Source: Candidatus Eiseniibacteriota bacterium (GTDB lineage Bacteria > Eisenbacteria > RBG-16-71-46 > CAIMUX01). From it: a stretch of 64,000 nt of DNA. Under the pieces are notes generated by a model. That model saw only the letters and a list, made by a program, of their open reading frames with translations, made no database searches and had not been told where the DNA came from. Position numbers and translations under genes: made by a program. The DNA lies in the NCBI GenBank assembly GCA_020633975.1, contig JACKCR010000002.1, positions 992,001-1,056,000 on the forward strand, written 5' to 3'. This document shows, one piece after another, positions 16,033-25,094 of this stretch (position 1 is its first letter; every line of letters starts with the position of its first letter).

Positions 16033-17811
16033 TCAGTACTCCGGAACGGTAGCCGCACTTCGACTCGAGCCCTTCGTGCGGTAGACGATTCCAGGCGAGC
16101 CCACGGCGACGACATCCGGACCGAACTCGGTCTTCCGCATGTCGATTCCGGTGAGGTAGAGGCCGGGGGCTTCGAGCAGTGTCTCGGTTGCTCCGTCCTC
16201 GTACTGCACGATCGACGAATAGTCGCGGACCGCGAAGGCGCCACGGGCGACGCCACCGGCTGCGGCGGTCCAACCGGTGATGGGGGGATCGCTCACGACC
16301 CATCCGCTCGCCTCGTAGATCCACGCAGTTGCGAGCCCAAAGGCAATTGCGTCATTCGGACCCGAGCCGGTGATGCCACGGAAGCAAGAGTCGCAGGGAA
16401 TCCACTCGCTCGACCAGCTACCGTTCGCGCCCCTCACTCCCAGCGCGTACCCCGACCCGAGAACATGCGGCTGTCCTCCACTGGCCCACCCCCACACATA
16501 CCGGATCCCCTCCGCCTCTTCGGGGATCCAGCTCGCGCCGTCGTACTGGAAGACAGCTCCATCGTACGTGGAAGCGAACGCGGTTCCGGCGCGGTCACAC
16601 CAGATGCTCGCCACGCCTGAGTACACGGGTCCGCCGAGATCGTAGAAAGTCCAGGTGGAGTTGTCGTACCAGCCGAGTCTCCCATCCGCCAACGCCACTA
16701 GAATCGTCTCATCATCGAAGAACTCGATATCCTCGACTCTCGCTGCGCCTTGATCGATCTCGATGTTGGACCAACTGCTTCCGTCCCACAAAGACAACGT
16801 CCCGGAGTTGGAACCTAGGGCGAGGCGGCCACGGCTGTCGATCGAGACACAGGAGTACGCCACGAACTCAGCGACCCGTTCCGTGACCCAGTCCTCGGAC
16901 TCGCGGCGGGCTACTCCAGAGGCATCCACGGTCAGTAGGCCCTTCGGGGACTCGCTCAACAGCATGTCCTTCGCTGGAACGTCGACGAGGAGTTCCCATC
17001 CGTTTCCGTCCCACTCGTACACGACGCTTCGGCCACCTCGTCCGTCGACCACATGGATCTCTTGGCTCGAGGCGATCGAGAAATCGTGGAAGGGCGGCGA
17101 GTCTTCGGTGGCGACCAACACCGGATCCCAGGCATCACCAGTGCGCTCGATGAAACCCGTGGCCACGAGCGCAAAGATCCGGCCCCCCGCCTCGGCGAGC
17201 TCGGCCGAGGATGAACTGCCCACCGTTCCACCGAAGGTGAGGCTCCACGTCTCGCCGTCGCCTCCGTAGATCCGGTCCTGAAGACCTCCGACGTAGACTT
17301 GGTCATCGGAGACTCCTCGTACTGAGGAGAGCATGACATCGAACGGTATCGTGTTGTATGTGGGACCATCGATCAGATAGAGGTTCTCGCCGCCCGTTGC
17401 CCAGACCAAGCCAGAGGGACTCACCCAAACGCTGGAGAGGTTTGCGCCGTCGATCGTGGCACGCTCGGCCCAGCTAGATCCGTCGAAGTGAAGGACAGCC
17501 CCGTCGTTCCCGACGGCCCAGGCGTCATCGACGCTCGTCGCCCACACGTCACGGAGGTTGTAGGCGCCACCGAGGCTTCGCCGCTTCCACTCCTGACCGT
17601 CGAAGTGAGCGGCATCGAGTCCCGATCCGACGGCGATCGACCGGCCGCTGTCGTCGGACCAGATCGCTTGGAATGAGATTCCGGACCGGATCGCCTCGAA
17701 CTCGAGGGCCTGGGTTCCGCCCGGCTTCGTGCTCGAGTCGCTGCAGCCGCAGAGCGAGAGAAGGCAGACCGTTCCGAGGAGCGGCCGGATCATTGGATGA
17801 ATTCGACGCAT
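16033..17811 (-). CDS. Large lipoprotein with repeated W-x-G/DAWAVG propeller motifs
   Basis: The ATG after GGGAG gives 592 residues with a lipoprotein signal ending LLSLCGC, lipid-modified at Cys23. The rest is a chain of beta-strand repeats such as WATSVDDAWAVGNDGAVLHF, HFDGSSW and WDGSSW, as in propeller-like surface lipoproteins of myxobacteria and similar groups. No enzyme motif is seen. It converges with the chemoreceptor gene across a 117-nt gap without a clear terminator. It lies 131 nt downstream of another lipoprotein gene; a TATACT hexamer in that gap could be a -10. Confidence 0.75.
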   Translation of the reverse strand: MRRIHPMIRPLLGTVCLLSLCGCSDSSTKPGGTQALEFEAIRSGISFQAIWSDDSGRSIAVGSGLDAAHFDGQEWKRRSLGGAYNLRDVWATSVDDAWAVGNDGAVLHFDGSSWAERATIDGANLSSVWVSPSGLVWATGGENLYLIDGPTYNTIPFDVMLSSVRGVSDDQVYVGGLQDRIYGGDGETWSLTFGGTVGSSSSAELAEAGGRIFALVATGFIERTGDAWDPVLVATEDSPPFHDFSIASSQEIHVVDGRGGRSVVYEWDGNGWELLVDVPAKDMLLSESPKGLLTVDASGVARRESEDWVTERVAEFVAYSCVSIDSRGRLALGSNSGTLSLWDGSSWSNIEIDQGAARVEDIEFFDDETILVALADGRLGWYDNSTWTFYDLGGPVYSGVASIWCDRAGTAFASTYDGAVFQYDGASWIPEEAEGIRYVWGWASGGQPHVLGSGYALGVRGANGSWSSEWIPCDSCFRGITGSGPNDAIAFGLATAWIYEASGWVVSDPPITGWTAAAGGVARGAFAVRDYSSIVQYEDGATETLLEAPGLYLTGIDMRKTEFGPDVVAVGSPGIVYRTKGSSRSAATVPEY

Positions 17812-17942
17812 AGGATGCTGCTCCCTCGATCCCCCCAGTCGTACAGACCCTGCCGTCGGGAACACTGCCTCCTCGACGAAGCCACGGTGTCCCGCAACCG
17901 CGTCGTGTGCAAGCTACGTTCCTGCGAGGAACCAGTATACCG

Positions 17943-20120
17943 CTATGGTCCGGCGAGTAGCCAGTCGATCGCTGTCGTCGCCACCTCGCGCATCGGTTCC
18001 TCCTCGAAGCCGAGCGCGTTGATGCCGAGCACGAACACGCGCGCTTCCGGGCCACCTGTCTCCGCGATCGGGAAGGATCGCCGAAAGCCGATCACCGTGT
18101 CTTCGAGGAAGCAGTCCGGGGGATCCAGCGGTGTGTGCGGGATGGTCGGCGTGTAGAGCGGCTCCACCCGGGATGCGAGAGCACCGTCCGGCCCGGGGTC
18201 GAGTCCCTCCCAGAAGTATGAGCCTTCGGGGCCGTAGTCCGCATTCACTTCCAAGACTGGCAAACCGTCCACGAGAGGCTGACCGCCGTTGATCCGGCAC
18301 GGGCCGCCCCACGGAGCGATGGGATCCATCACACCCAGCTGCTCTCGTAGGAGGGTTCCCTTCCACAACGTCGGGTCGTTTCCGTGGCCGGAGAGGGCCA
18401 TCAGCGATTCTCCGACCAGGAACAGGCGTCCCCCACTTCGGAGATACTGTCTGAGTGCGGACTGCGAACCGTAGAGCCCACTGGATCCCGAGCTGGACCA
18501 GAAGCCCCTGAGGCAGTGCCAGACCACGATCTCGTACTGCTGGAGAACCTCCACCGGTACGGGTGAGACAGGCACCGAACCCTCCTGACCGTCTGGATCG
18601 CGTGGGTCCGATTGGTAGGTCGACCAGTGATCGACCTGTCCGAGATCGAATAGGTGCGCGCCCAGCACTGTTTCGTCGAGTAGGTCTCGCTCCTCTTCGA
18701 ATCGCCTTGCGCCCGCGTGGTCGTCCACGATCAAGGCGAAGCGATCCTGCACCGGGGCGTACACCTGGAGCCGAAGTTCCAAGACCCGTACCGCACGTTC
18801 CGACTCGCTCCCGTCACGAAAGGCGAGCAGGACGACATGTTCGCCGGGTTCGCGGACGATGAGGAGCGGTTCCTGTTCGTCTCGCGACTCCCACCCGATC
18901 CACCCACCTTGTCCCTCCGGGTCCGAGTCGCGATCGATCACGGGATCGATCGGGTCGACCACGTAGTTGATCTCCACCGGCGGATAGAGGAGCGCATCGG
19001 TCTCCCACGCCACACGGAGCCCCGCGTCGACCGGGATCCGGACATTGCGAAGAACCGCCCATTCTGTGAGGAGTTCGATCCGTTCGTATCCCGTGTTCAC
19101 CGTGATCCCGAACGGACTGGCAACGTCGTTCGAAACCGAGTGTGTGACGACGTTCCGACCGATCTGGGTGAACCCCTCTTCCGTCTCGTCGGAGGCGAGC
19201 GCACGCACCGCGAAGGCATAGCCTTCGGAACCGTCCGCGCTGGGTAGAGTCTCGATCCAGCGGGACCGTTCCCTCGTGAACTCCCAGCGTCGCGGGTCGT
19301 CGTCCGTATCAGTGAGAAGCAGGTTCGGCGCGGTCTCGAGAAGGCTTCGGACCTCGGCGTCAGACACGCCATCGAGATGAGGTAACGCGACGAGCTTGCA
19401 CAGAAAGCCGGACGGGGACGCGTCGGTGCCCGCGAGCAGGCCAGCTGGGTCGAAGTCGTCCCAGCGATAGAAGTATGGCGGGCTCAGCATGGATTCCTGG
19501 GAGAGCTCCGGCAGAACGATCCGGCTGCGCGGGCCGATCGAACCCTGTCCGAACACGACGGAAATCGGTGCGGACCTCCGTCCGTTTGCAACAGCTGTGA
19601 GCGTGAGAACACGTGGCTCCCCACTGTCCGTGTCGATCGGTTCATCCAGGACGAGCTCCGGAGAAGTGGTCGCCTGGCCGGTCATCTCGGGAACCAGCTC
19701 CGAGTCCGTGAGTCGTTCGACCCGCCACTCATACACGAGGTCATCCATCGGGGACTGGGATTGCGCTCCACCGAAAGCGTCTGCTCCACCGAAACCGCCT
19801 GTTCCACCGAAACCGCCTGTTCCACCGAGAGCGTCTGGTCCATCGAACCCGTCCGACGTCTCGGATCTGAGTGACCACCGGAAGGTGTACTCGTAGCCGT
19901 TGTCTGTGTCGGATACGTCGTGCGCTTCCCATTGCACGACAGGTTCGACGTCAGGAGGTGGGATCGGCGGAAGCGGATCATCGTCCGCACATCCGGCGAC
20001 GAACGCCCCAGCCGCTGAGAGGAGCAGGGCCTGGGAGACGGTGCGGAGGCGATGTCGAAAGGCGGGAGGCGTCGATCGACGGGACGGGTGCGAATGAGTG
20101 GCGGGAGCGCGTCTCCTCAT
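17943..20120 (-). CDS. Large lipoprotein with a C-terminal GATase-like domain
   Basis: The ATG after AAGGAG gives 725 residues. The signal has an unusually long Arg/His-rich n-region of about 28 residues and a lipobox GAFVAGC with Cys44. Fibronectin-like strands follow, broken by a Gly-rich segment (about residues 92-118) made of 18-bp repeats. From about residue 490 a domain with FALIVDDHAG, EIVVWHCLRGF and LRSGGRLFLVGES resembles the glutamine-amidotransferase-like fold found in exported ThuA/DUF4350-type proteins. I cannot assign a function. No obvious homology to the next lipoprotein is visible. Confidence 0.7.
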   Translation of the reverse strand: MRRRAPATHSHPSRRSTPPAFRHRLRTVSQALLLSAAGAFVAGCADDDPLPPIPPPDVEPVVQWEAHDVSDTDNGYEYTFRWSLRSETSDGFDGPDALGGTGGFGGTGGFGGADAFGGAQSQSPMDDLVYEWRVERLTDSELVPEMTGQATTSPELVLDEPIDTDSGEPRVLTLTAVANGRRSAPISVVFGQGSIGPRSRIVLPELSQESMLSPPYFYRWDDFDPAGLLAGTDASPSGFLCKLVALPHLDGVSDAEVRSLLETAPNLLLTDTDDDPRRWEFTRERSRWIETLPSADGSEGYAFAVRALASDETEEGFTQIGRNVVTHSVSNDVASPFGITVNTGYERIELLTEWAVLRNVRIPVDAGLRVAWETDALLYPPVEINYVVDPIDPVIDRDSDPEGQGGWIGWESRDEQEPLLIVREPGEHVVLLAFRDGSESERAVRVLELRLQVYAPVQDRFALIVDDHAGARRFEEERDLLDETVLGAHLFDLGQVDHWSTYQSDPRDPDGQEGSVPVSPVPVEVLQQYEIVVWHCLRGFWSSSGSSGLYGSQSALRQYLRSGGRLFLVGESLMALSGHGNDPTLWKGTLLREQLGVMDPIAPWGGPCRINGGQPLVDGLPVLEVNADYGPEGSYFWEGLDPGPDGALASRVEPLYTPTIPHTPLDPPDCFLEDTVIGFRRSFPIAETGGPEARVFVLGINALGFEEEPMREVATTAIDWLLAGP
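19765..19854. repeat. Five 18-bp tandem units in a lipoprotein gene
   Basis: Units start at 19765, 19783, 19801, 19819 and 19837, all of the form G(C/T/G)TCCA(C/T)CGA. The two central units differ at one base. In frame they encode GGFGGT/DAFGGA-type blocks. Confidence 0.85.
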
Positions 20121-20193
20121 CGGACTCTCCTTCCAACCCCGTTCGGAAGGCGGGCGGTCTCGGCCACATTGCGCAGGCCCTCGCCCGACCGAG

Positions 20194-20222
20194 ATTCTAC
20201 TGCACGGTTCTCGACATGTAGA
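20194..20222 (-). promoter_or_regulatory. Probable promoter of the two lipoprotein genes
   Basis: On the minus strand TCTACA and TAGAAT are 17 nt apart, giving a leader of about 67 nt before the lipoprotein ATG. The remaining 145 nt up to the miaA stop show no terminator I can recognise. Confidence 0.5.
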
Positions 20223-20367
20223 CAACGGGAGCGAGCGACCTGTGGGGCCTGGGCGGCGGAGTTACGTGCACGCAGGCACACCGGTGTGGAACCTGGGAGT
20301 TCGGTTGACGGACGGATCGGAGCTGTGCGCAGCAGACCTCGGAAGCAGTTCTCGTCAGCAGCTCCCG

Positions 20368-21486
20368 CTAGGCCTGACCCCGGCCGAGTGCGGCGTCGAC
20401 GCGGTCTGCGGTTGCTTTGAAGGATTCGCCGTCTTCGATCTCGATCGTGGTCGCGTGCGGGAGCCGGTTTCGGAACCAGGTCTCTTGGCGCTTCGCGTAT
20501 TGGCGGGTCTGGATCACGAACCGTGACCGGCACTCGTCGAGAGGCGCGCCGTGAAGGAGGTGCGGGAGGAACTCGCGGTAGCCGACCGTGCGCAGCCCCG
20601 GCGCATCGGGAGCGAGTCCCGAGTCCAGGAGCGCTCGGATTTCGTCGAGGAGCCCGCCCGCCAACATCGCCTCGCAGCGGCGCGCGATCCGTTCGCGCAG
20701 TTCGGGCCTCGGTCGCGAGAGGACGATGACGGGTGGCGTCGGGAAGTACGGTGGATTCCGTGATGGGTCGGGTCCATCGACTCGGGATGGATTCCCCTCA
20801 CCGAGTTGGGTTGGGGCGTGACGGCCGAGGTGGCTTGGGCCCAGTTCGCCGAGATGGGCTGCGCCCCGTTCGCCTTCGCGCGTTCCGCTGTAGATGTGCG
20901 CGAGAGGCTTCCCCGTCAGCTCGACGAGCTCACAGGCCCGGATGACCCGGTGTCGGTTGTACCGGTCGATCCCAGCGGCACCCTCGGGGTCACTTGCGGC
21001 GAGGCGTGCGAACACTGCGCTCAGGCCGTCGCGTTCCACGATCGCTTCCAGTTCCGCGCGGAGTTCGGGAGAGGCGGGCGGAAGAGCATGGAGACCGCGC
21101 GTCGCGGCCTCCCAGTAGAGCCCGGTGCCGCCGACGGCCAGCGCCGACCGGTGCCTGCTTCTGAGGTCCGCTTCTACTTCGAGGAACTGTTCGCGGAACC
21201 ACCCGGCACTCGCGACTTCGTCGGGGTCGAGCAGGTCGAGCAGGTGATGTCGGACGCGTTCGCGCTCCTCGGCGGTCGGTTTCGCTGTACCGATCTCCAT
21301 CCGACGATAGATCTGCCGGCTGTCGACCGACACGATCTCCCAGCCATGTGGTTCCGCGAGATGGAGAGCAACGTCGCTCTTCCCCACTGCGGTCGCACCG
21401 GTGAGGAAGCAAACGATCGGTGGAGTCTCGGCGCTGGGAGTCGCACCGTCCGCCCGTTCGGAATCTTCTGTCGGCTGCCTGTTCAT
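20368..21486 (-). CDS. miaA: tRNA dimethylallyltransferase
   Basis: It adds a dimethylallyl group to A37 of tRNAs that read UNN codons. P-loop GATAVGKS is at residues 30-37, SVDSRQIYRRMEIGTAKP at 53-70 and VGGTGLYWEAATRGL at 118-132. The 372 residues exceed the usual roughly 300-315 because of a 40-residue insertion at 210-249 built from five 8-residue units ending in Pro, and an N-terminal extension of about 20 residues. The start is placed 28 nt after the mutL stop; its ribosome-binding site is poor. It is last in the nadB operon. Confidence 0.93.
   Translation of the reverse strand: MNRQPTEDSERADGATPSAETPPIVCFLTGATAVGKSDVALHLAEPHGWEIVSVDSRQIYRRMEIGTAKPTAEERERVRHHLLDLLDPDEVASAGWFREQFLEVEADLRSRHRSALAVGGTGLYWEAATRGLHALPPASPELRAELEAIVERDGLSAVFARLAASDPEGAAGIDRYNRHRVIRACELVELTGKPLAHIYSGTREGERGAAHLGELGPSHLGRHAPTQLGEGNPSRVDGPDPSRNPPYFPTPPVIVLSRPRPELRERIARRCEAMLAGGLLDEIRALLDSGLAPDAPGLRTVGYREFLPHLLHGAPLDECRSRFVIQTRQYAKRQETWFRNRLPHATTIEIEDGESFKATADRVDAALGRGQA
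20740..20859. repeat. Five degenerate 24-bp units inside miaA
   Basis: In frame the segment reads AHLGELGP, SHLGRHAP, TQLGEGNP, SRVDGPDP, SRNPPYFP: an 8-residue period with a conserved final Pro. The first three units are clearly related; the last two keep mainly the Pro and a leading Ser. Confidence 0.7.
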
Positions 21487-21514
21487 CGCCCGTTCATCCC
21501 GCGTTTCCCGTGCG

Positions 21515-23596
21515 TCAGTGCCGCCCGAACCGACCATCGAGGTCGTAGAGGTCGACTTCGATGTAGGTAGGTCGTCCGTGGGGATCCCCGTGTGGAACCG
21601 AGGTGCGGAAGAGGTCGCGAATGAGTCGATCCATCTCGTCCCGCGCGAGCGGTCGCCCGCTCTTGATCGCGCTCCGGCAGGCGAAGGATGCGGCGAGGTG
21701 TTCGCGACGCTCCTGCAGACGGCGGGATGGACGGTCTGAAAGGTCTGCGAGTACGTCGCGGAAGTGCTGCTCCGGATCGCGGGACCAGAGCACGGGCACG
21801 CCTTGGAGGAGCACCGTGTCTTTCCCGAACTCCGAGACGTCGAGGCCGAGGGCACCGAAGTCGCCGGAGAATCGCTCGAAGAGGTCCATCTCCTCGGGTT
21901 CGAGGGAGACGGGAATCGGTGTGAGCAGCTGCTGCGTCGGCCCGGCCCCTGCTTCGAGCTGCGCCACGAACTTCTCGTAGAGGATCCGCTCGTGGGCCGC
22001 GTGTTGGTCGACGATCAGCATCCCTGTTTCGGTCTGGACGAGGATGTAGCGACGATGGAGTTGCCAGAGAACGCTCGGACGCTCCGTGCCGACGGCCGGC
22101 CGCGTGTCGGCATCGGATAGGGTGTTCTCGCGGAATCGAGCGTCGATCGCAGAGCTGATGCCTTCGCTGGTGTCGGCGCCGGACCCGGGGGGCGCGTCGG
22201 CCGGAGCACCCGCTCCGGATCGAATCTGCTCGCCGGAGGCCGCACCGCTCGGAGCCTCCCACGGCAGTGTGTCTTCGTCCCACTTCAGCGCGGAGCCTTC
22301 CGCGACGGCGCCTCCGGCCGCGTCTGACCCAGCGTCGATCTTCGGGCCACGGTAGAGGTCATCGAGTAGCGGCCCCATGTTCGGACGGTAGTCAGATCGA
22401 GCCTGACTCGCGCCGGTGTTCGGTCCGTACGCACCCGATACGTCAGCTCCGCCGCCTTCGTGGCCGCGTCCGCCTCCTCGTCCTCCTACTTCCCCGCGTC
22501 CGTCTCCTCCGCCGCCGAAGAGTGACGCGCCGCCACCTTCCACAGTGCGAGGTCGACTCCATCCTCCGCCCTTGTCCGCACGATCCAGATTCCAGGTCGG
22601 CACGAGCGACTGCGCCTGTTGCCGCACGATCCGCGTGAGCCAGCCGAAGAGCTCGGACTCATCGAGGAAACGGATCTCGCGCTTGGTCGGGTGGACGTTG
22701 ACGTCGATCCGCCCGGGGTCGAGGCCGAGGAGCATCACGGCCCAGGGGTTCTTGCTCGGGGGAAGGAGATCGCCGAACGCCTGGCGCACGGATGCGACGA
22801 GCCACGGTGCGGAGACCCAGCGTCCGTTGACGAGGAACGTCTGATGTTGTGTCCCGGCCCGGGCGAGTTCCGGTACGCCGACGAATCCAAACGCGTAGTA
22901 GGACGGTGCGCGTTCCTCTACCGGAAGGAGCTTCTCCAGCATCTTCGGCCCGTGGAGCTGGACGATCCGGTCTGCGAGCCCACTCACGGGCGAGAGATCG
23001 AGGACGGACTCGCCACGGCTGGCGAGGCGGAAGTGCACGCCGGGATGCGCGAGCGAATAGACCTCGACCATCTTCTTGATCGTGCGCGCTTCTGCACTCG
23101 CGCTCTTGAGAAAGCGCTTCCGGACCGGTGAGTTGAAGAAGAGATCGTCGGCACGGACCGTAGTGCCGCGACTCCGCGAACACGGTTCGAAGGCCTGGAG
23201 GTCGCCTCCTTCGACCACGGCGCGATGCCCGAGCCCGGAGTCGTCGGGCGACGTGCGGATTTCCATTCGCGAGACGCGACCGATCGAAGGGATGGCTTCG
23301 CCTCGGAACCCGAGCGAACCGACGCGGAGGAGATCCTCTTCCGAGCGGAGTTTGCTCGTCGCGTGTGTCTCGAGAGCGAGCTCCAAGTCTTCGGGCGTCA
23401 TTCCGATGCCGTCGTCGGAGACGGAGATGCTCGCGTCGGGACGGTCCCCCAGTTCGACTTCGATCCGTCTCGCGTTGGCATCGAGTGAGTTCTCGAGTAG
23501 TTCCTTTGCGACCGAAAGCGGGCGGAGGATCATCTCTCCCGCTGCGATCTTGGAGACGACGCCCGGATCGAGGCGCTGTACACGAGGGCGCGTCAC
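21515..23596 (-). CDS. mutL: DNA mismatch repair protein MutL
   Basis: The 693-residue protein has the GHKL ATPase motifs ENSLDAN (35-41), DDGIGM (61-66) and GFRGEA, a Gly-rich linker (about 350-480), and a C-terminal domain with the endonuclease metal motif DQHAAHERILYE at 530-541 and ACR at 639-641. The third endonuclease motif, usually CPHGRP, reads DPHGRP, with Asp671 replacing the Cys. It starts at GTG, and its GTGA overlaps the glycosyltransferase stop. No mutS is nearby. Confidence 0.96.
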   Translation of the reverse strand: MTRPRVQRLDPGVVSKIAAGEMILRPLSVAKELLENSLDANARRIEVELGDRPDASISVSDDGIGMTPEDLELALETHATSKLRSEEDLLRVGSLGFRGEAIPSIGRVSRMEIRTSPDDSGLGHRAVVEGGDLQAFEPCSRSRGTTVRADDLFFNSPVRKRFLKSASAEARTIKKMVEVYSLAHPGVHFRLASRGESVLDLSPVSGLADRIVQLHGPKMLEKLLPVEERAPSYYAFGFVGVPELARAGTQHQTFLVNGRWVSAPWLVASVRQAFGDLLPPSKNPWAVMLLGLDPGRIDVNVHPTKREIRFLDESELFGWLTRIVRQQAQSLVPTWNLDRADKGGGWSRPRTVEGGGASLFGGGGDGRGEVGGRGGGRGHEGGGADVSGAYGPNTGASQARSDYRPNMGPLLDDLYRGPKIDAGSDAAGGAVAEGSALKWDEDTLPWEAPSGAASGEQIRSGAGAPADAPPGSGADTSEGISSAIDARFRENTLSDADTRPAVGTERPSVLWQLHRRYILVQTETGMLIVDQHAAHERILYEKFVAQLEAGAGPTQQLLTPIPVSLEPEEMDLFERFSGDFGALGLDVSEFGKDTVLLQGVPVLWSRDPEQHFRDVLADLSDRPSRRLQERREHLAASFACRSAIKSGRPLARDEMDRLIRDLFRTSVPHGDPHGRPTYIEVDLYDLDGRFGRH

Positions 23597-24732
23597 GAGT
23601 GGACTTCCCAGCGGTGGGGCGAGGTGGGATCGAGATGCGGTCGGGTGTCTGGTCGTCGACCCTGGTCTCGATTCACCTCATCGACCAGCTCGAGCCCCGC
23701 CGCTACGACGTCGGCCGGATCCACGTCGAGACAGGGGAATCCGCCCCGCCAACAGCGATCGCGGCCATGAACTCCGCACGGGCGACAGCGAAGTCCTGCG
23801 ACTTCGAGGACGCGTGTTCTCTTCCCGAGCGGCGTGAATCCGAACGCGCGGATCGACGATCCGAACACGGCGACGACGGGAACGCCGAATGCTGTGGCGA
23901 GGTGCATCGGGCCCGAGTCGCCGCTCACCGCGAGGTCGACGGACGCGAGTACGGCCTTGAGTGCGCGCAGCGAAACGGCCACACGGCGGAACGCGCCGGC
24001 GTATCGATCTGGTGCGGGTTCTGCGTTTGGCGCTTCCACCCAGAGTACATCCCAACCTCGCTCGAGGAAGGAGCTTCCGACTTGCGCGAATCGTTGGAAC
24101 GGGTACGCCTTGCTCTTTCTCGACGCTCCAGTGAGAAGCGCAAGGCGAGGTCGATGGCTTCCGGTCTGGCCGACTCCGTGCTCGACCGAGAGATCCGCGC
24201 GTTCGCCTGTCAACGCCGCCTGGTCCTCCGCCGTGACACGCATCTCCGGGTAGAGTGCAGTGAGCGGCGGGACCGCATCATGGCGCGCCGCTTCCGCATA
24301 GCGGAGCGCTGCATGCGGAATGCGGCCGCCCGGGTCGACGTTGCCTCGCAGCACGAGCAGCCGTCGCGCGAAGCTCCGCGTGTTGACCGCGGTGCGGGTC
24401 GCGCCGACTCGGGATGCGTATCCGACGGTGGCGCTGCGGCTGCTTGGACTCCCCTGCAGATCGACGATCCGCGTGAACTCGGCGTCGAGGTTGGAGTGGG
24501 GCGCTGACGCATCCACCGCCGGTGCCGCGCCTCCGCGCGCATACGCTTCCCATTCCTCCCTCGTCCAGGTGCGGGCCACGTACGGGAGCCCGTCGAAGAT
24601 CGGAACGAATGCGGCTTCGGTCACCACGTCCACGACATGACCTGCCTGGTGGAGGGCACGGACCACGCCAGTGGTGAGAACGACGTCACCGAGCGAGTGG
24701 TAGCGGAGGACGAGCGTGCGCGAACCTGTCAC
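23593..24732 (-). CDS. Glycosyltransferase family 9 (heptosyltransferase-like)
   Basis: Family members transfer heptose or other sugars to lipopolysaccharide core at the inner membrane. The 379-residue protein opens with LVLRYHSLGDVVLTTGVVRAL and has the C-terminal GDSGPMHLATAFGVPVVAVFG motif of the nucleotide-sugar site, followed by a Cys-containing CRPCGVHGRDRC segment seen in many relatives. The GTG start overlaps the upstream stop (GTGA). The sugar cannot be told from sequence; lipid A genes in the window make an LPS role likely. Confidence 0.85.
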   Translation of the reverse strand: MTGSRTLVLRYHSLGDVVLTTGVVRALHQAGHVVDVVTEAAFVPIFDGLPYVARTWTREEWEAYARGGAAPAVDASAPHSNLDAEFTRIVDLQGSPSSRSATVGYASRVGATRTAVNTRSFARRLLVLRGNVDPGGRIPHAALRYAEAARHDAVPPLTALYPEMRVTAEDQAALTGERADLSVEHGVGQTGSHRPRLALLTGASRKSKAYPFQRFAQVGSSFLERGWDVLWVEAPNAEPAPDRYAGAFRRVAVSLRALKAVLASVDLAVSGDSGPMHLATAFGVPVVAVFGSSIRAFGFTPLGKRTRVLEVAGLRCRPCGVHGRDRCWRGGFPCLDVDPADVVAAGLELVDEVNRDQGRRPDTRPHLDPTSPHRWEVHS

Positions 24733-25094
24733 CAGGGATACTCTTCGACGAACGCCTTTCGGAAGTCGTAGCCCGAGGCGAAGTCGTCGACCGAATCCTC
24801 GTCCGTCTTGCCGAGGAATCCGCCTTCGACGAGTTCGTAGACGGCGCGACCGACGTCTGCCGGGCCCTCGAACCCCCAATGGCGGAAGACGTCGAATGCG
24901 GCCGGTCCGAACTCTTGCAGTGCGAGTGTCCGGTGGCCTTCGAGGAGTTCGCTCGCGTTGATGTGTCCGTCTCGACCGAGGCGCCGACGGGTTTCATCGA
25001 TGACTCGGAGGATCCAAACGTACGCAGCCACCGGGTAGCGACTCTTCTCGGAGAACGTTTCGAGCTGCTCGTAGAGGTTCCGGTCGACGCTCAT
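24729..25094 (-). CDS. Minf_1886-family protein of unknown function
   Basis: The 121-residue product matches the small Minf_1886/Plancto-Verruco conserved family: a helical N-terminus (YEQLETFSEKSRYPVAAYVW), a central GHINASELLEGHRTLALQEFG, then FRHWGFEGPADVGRAVYELVE and a C-terminal DDFASGYDF. No catalytic motif is visible. It overlaps nadB by ATGA upstream and the glycosyltransferase by GTGA downstream, so all three are translated in step. The name is from memory of the family. Confidence 0.8.
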   Translation of the reverse strand: MSVDRNLYEQLETFSEKSRYPVAAYVWILRVIDETRRRLGRDGHINASELLEGHRTLALQEFGPAAFDVFRHWGFEGPADVGRAVYELVEGGFLGKTDEDSVDDFASGYDFRKAFVEEYPW

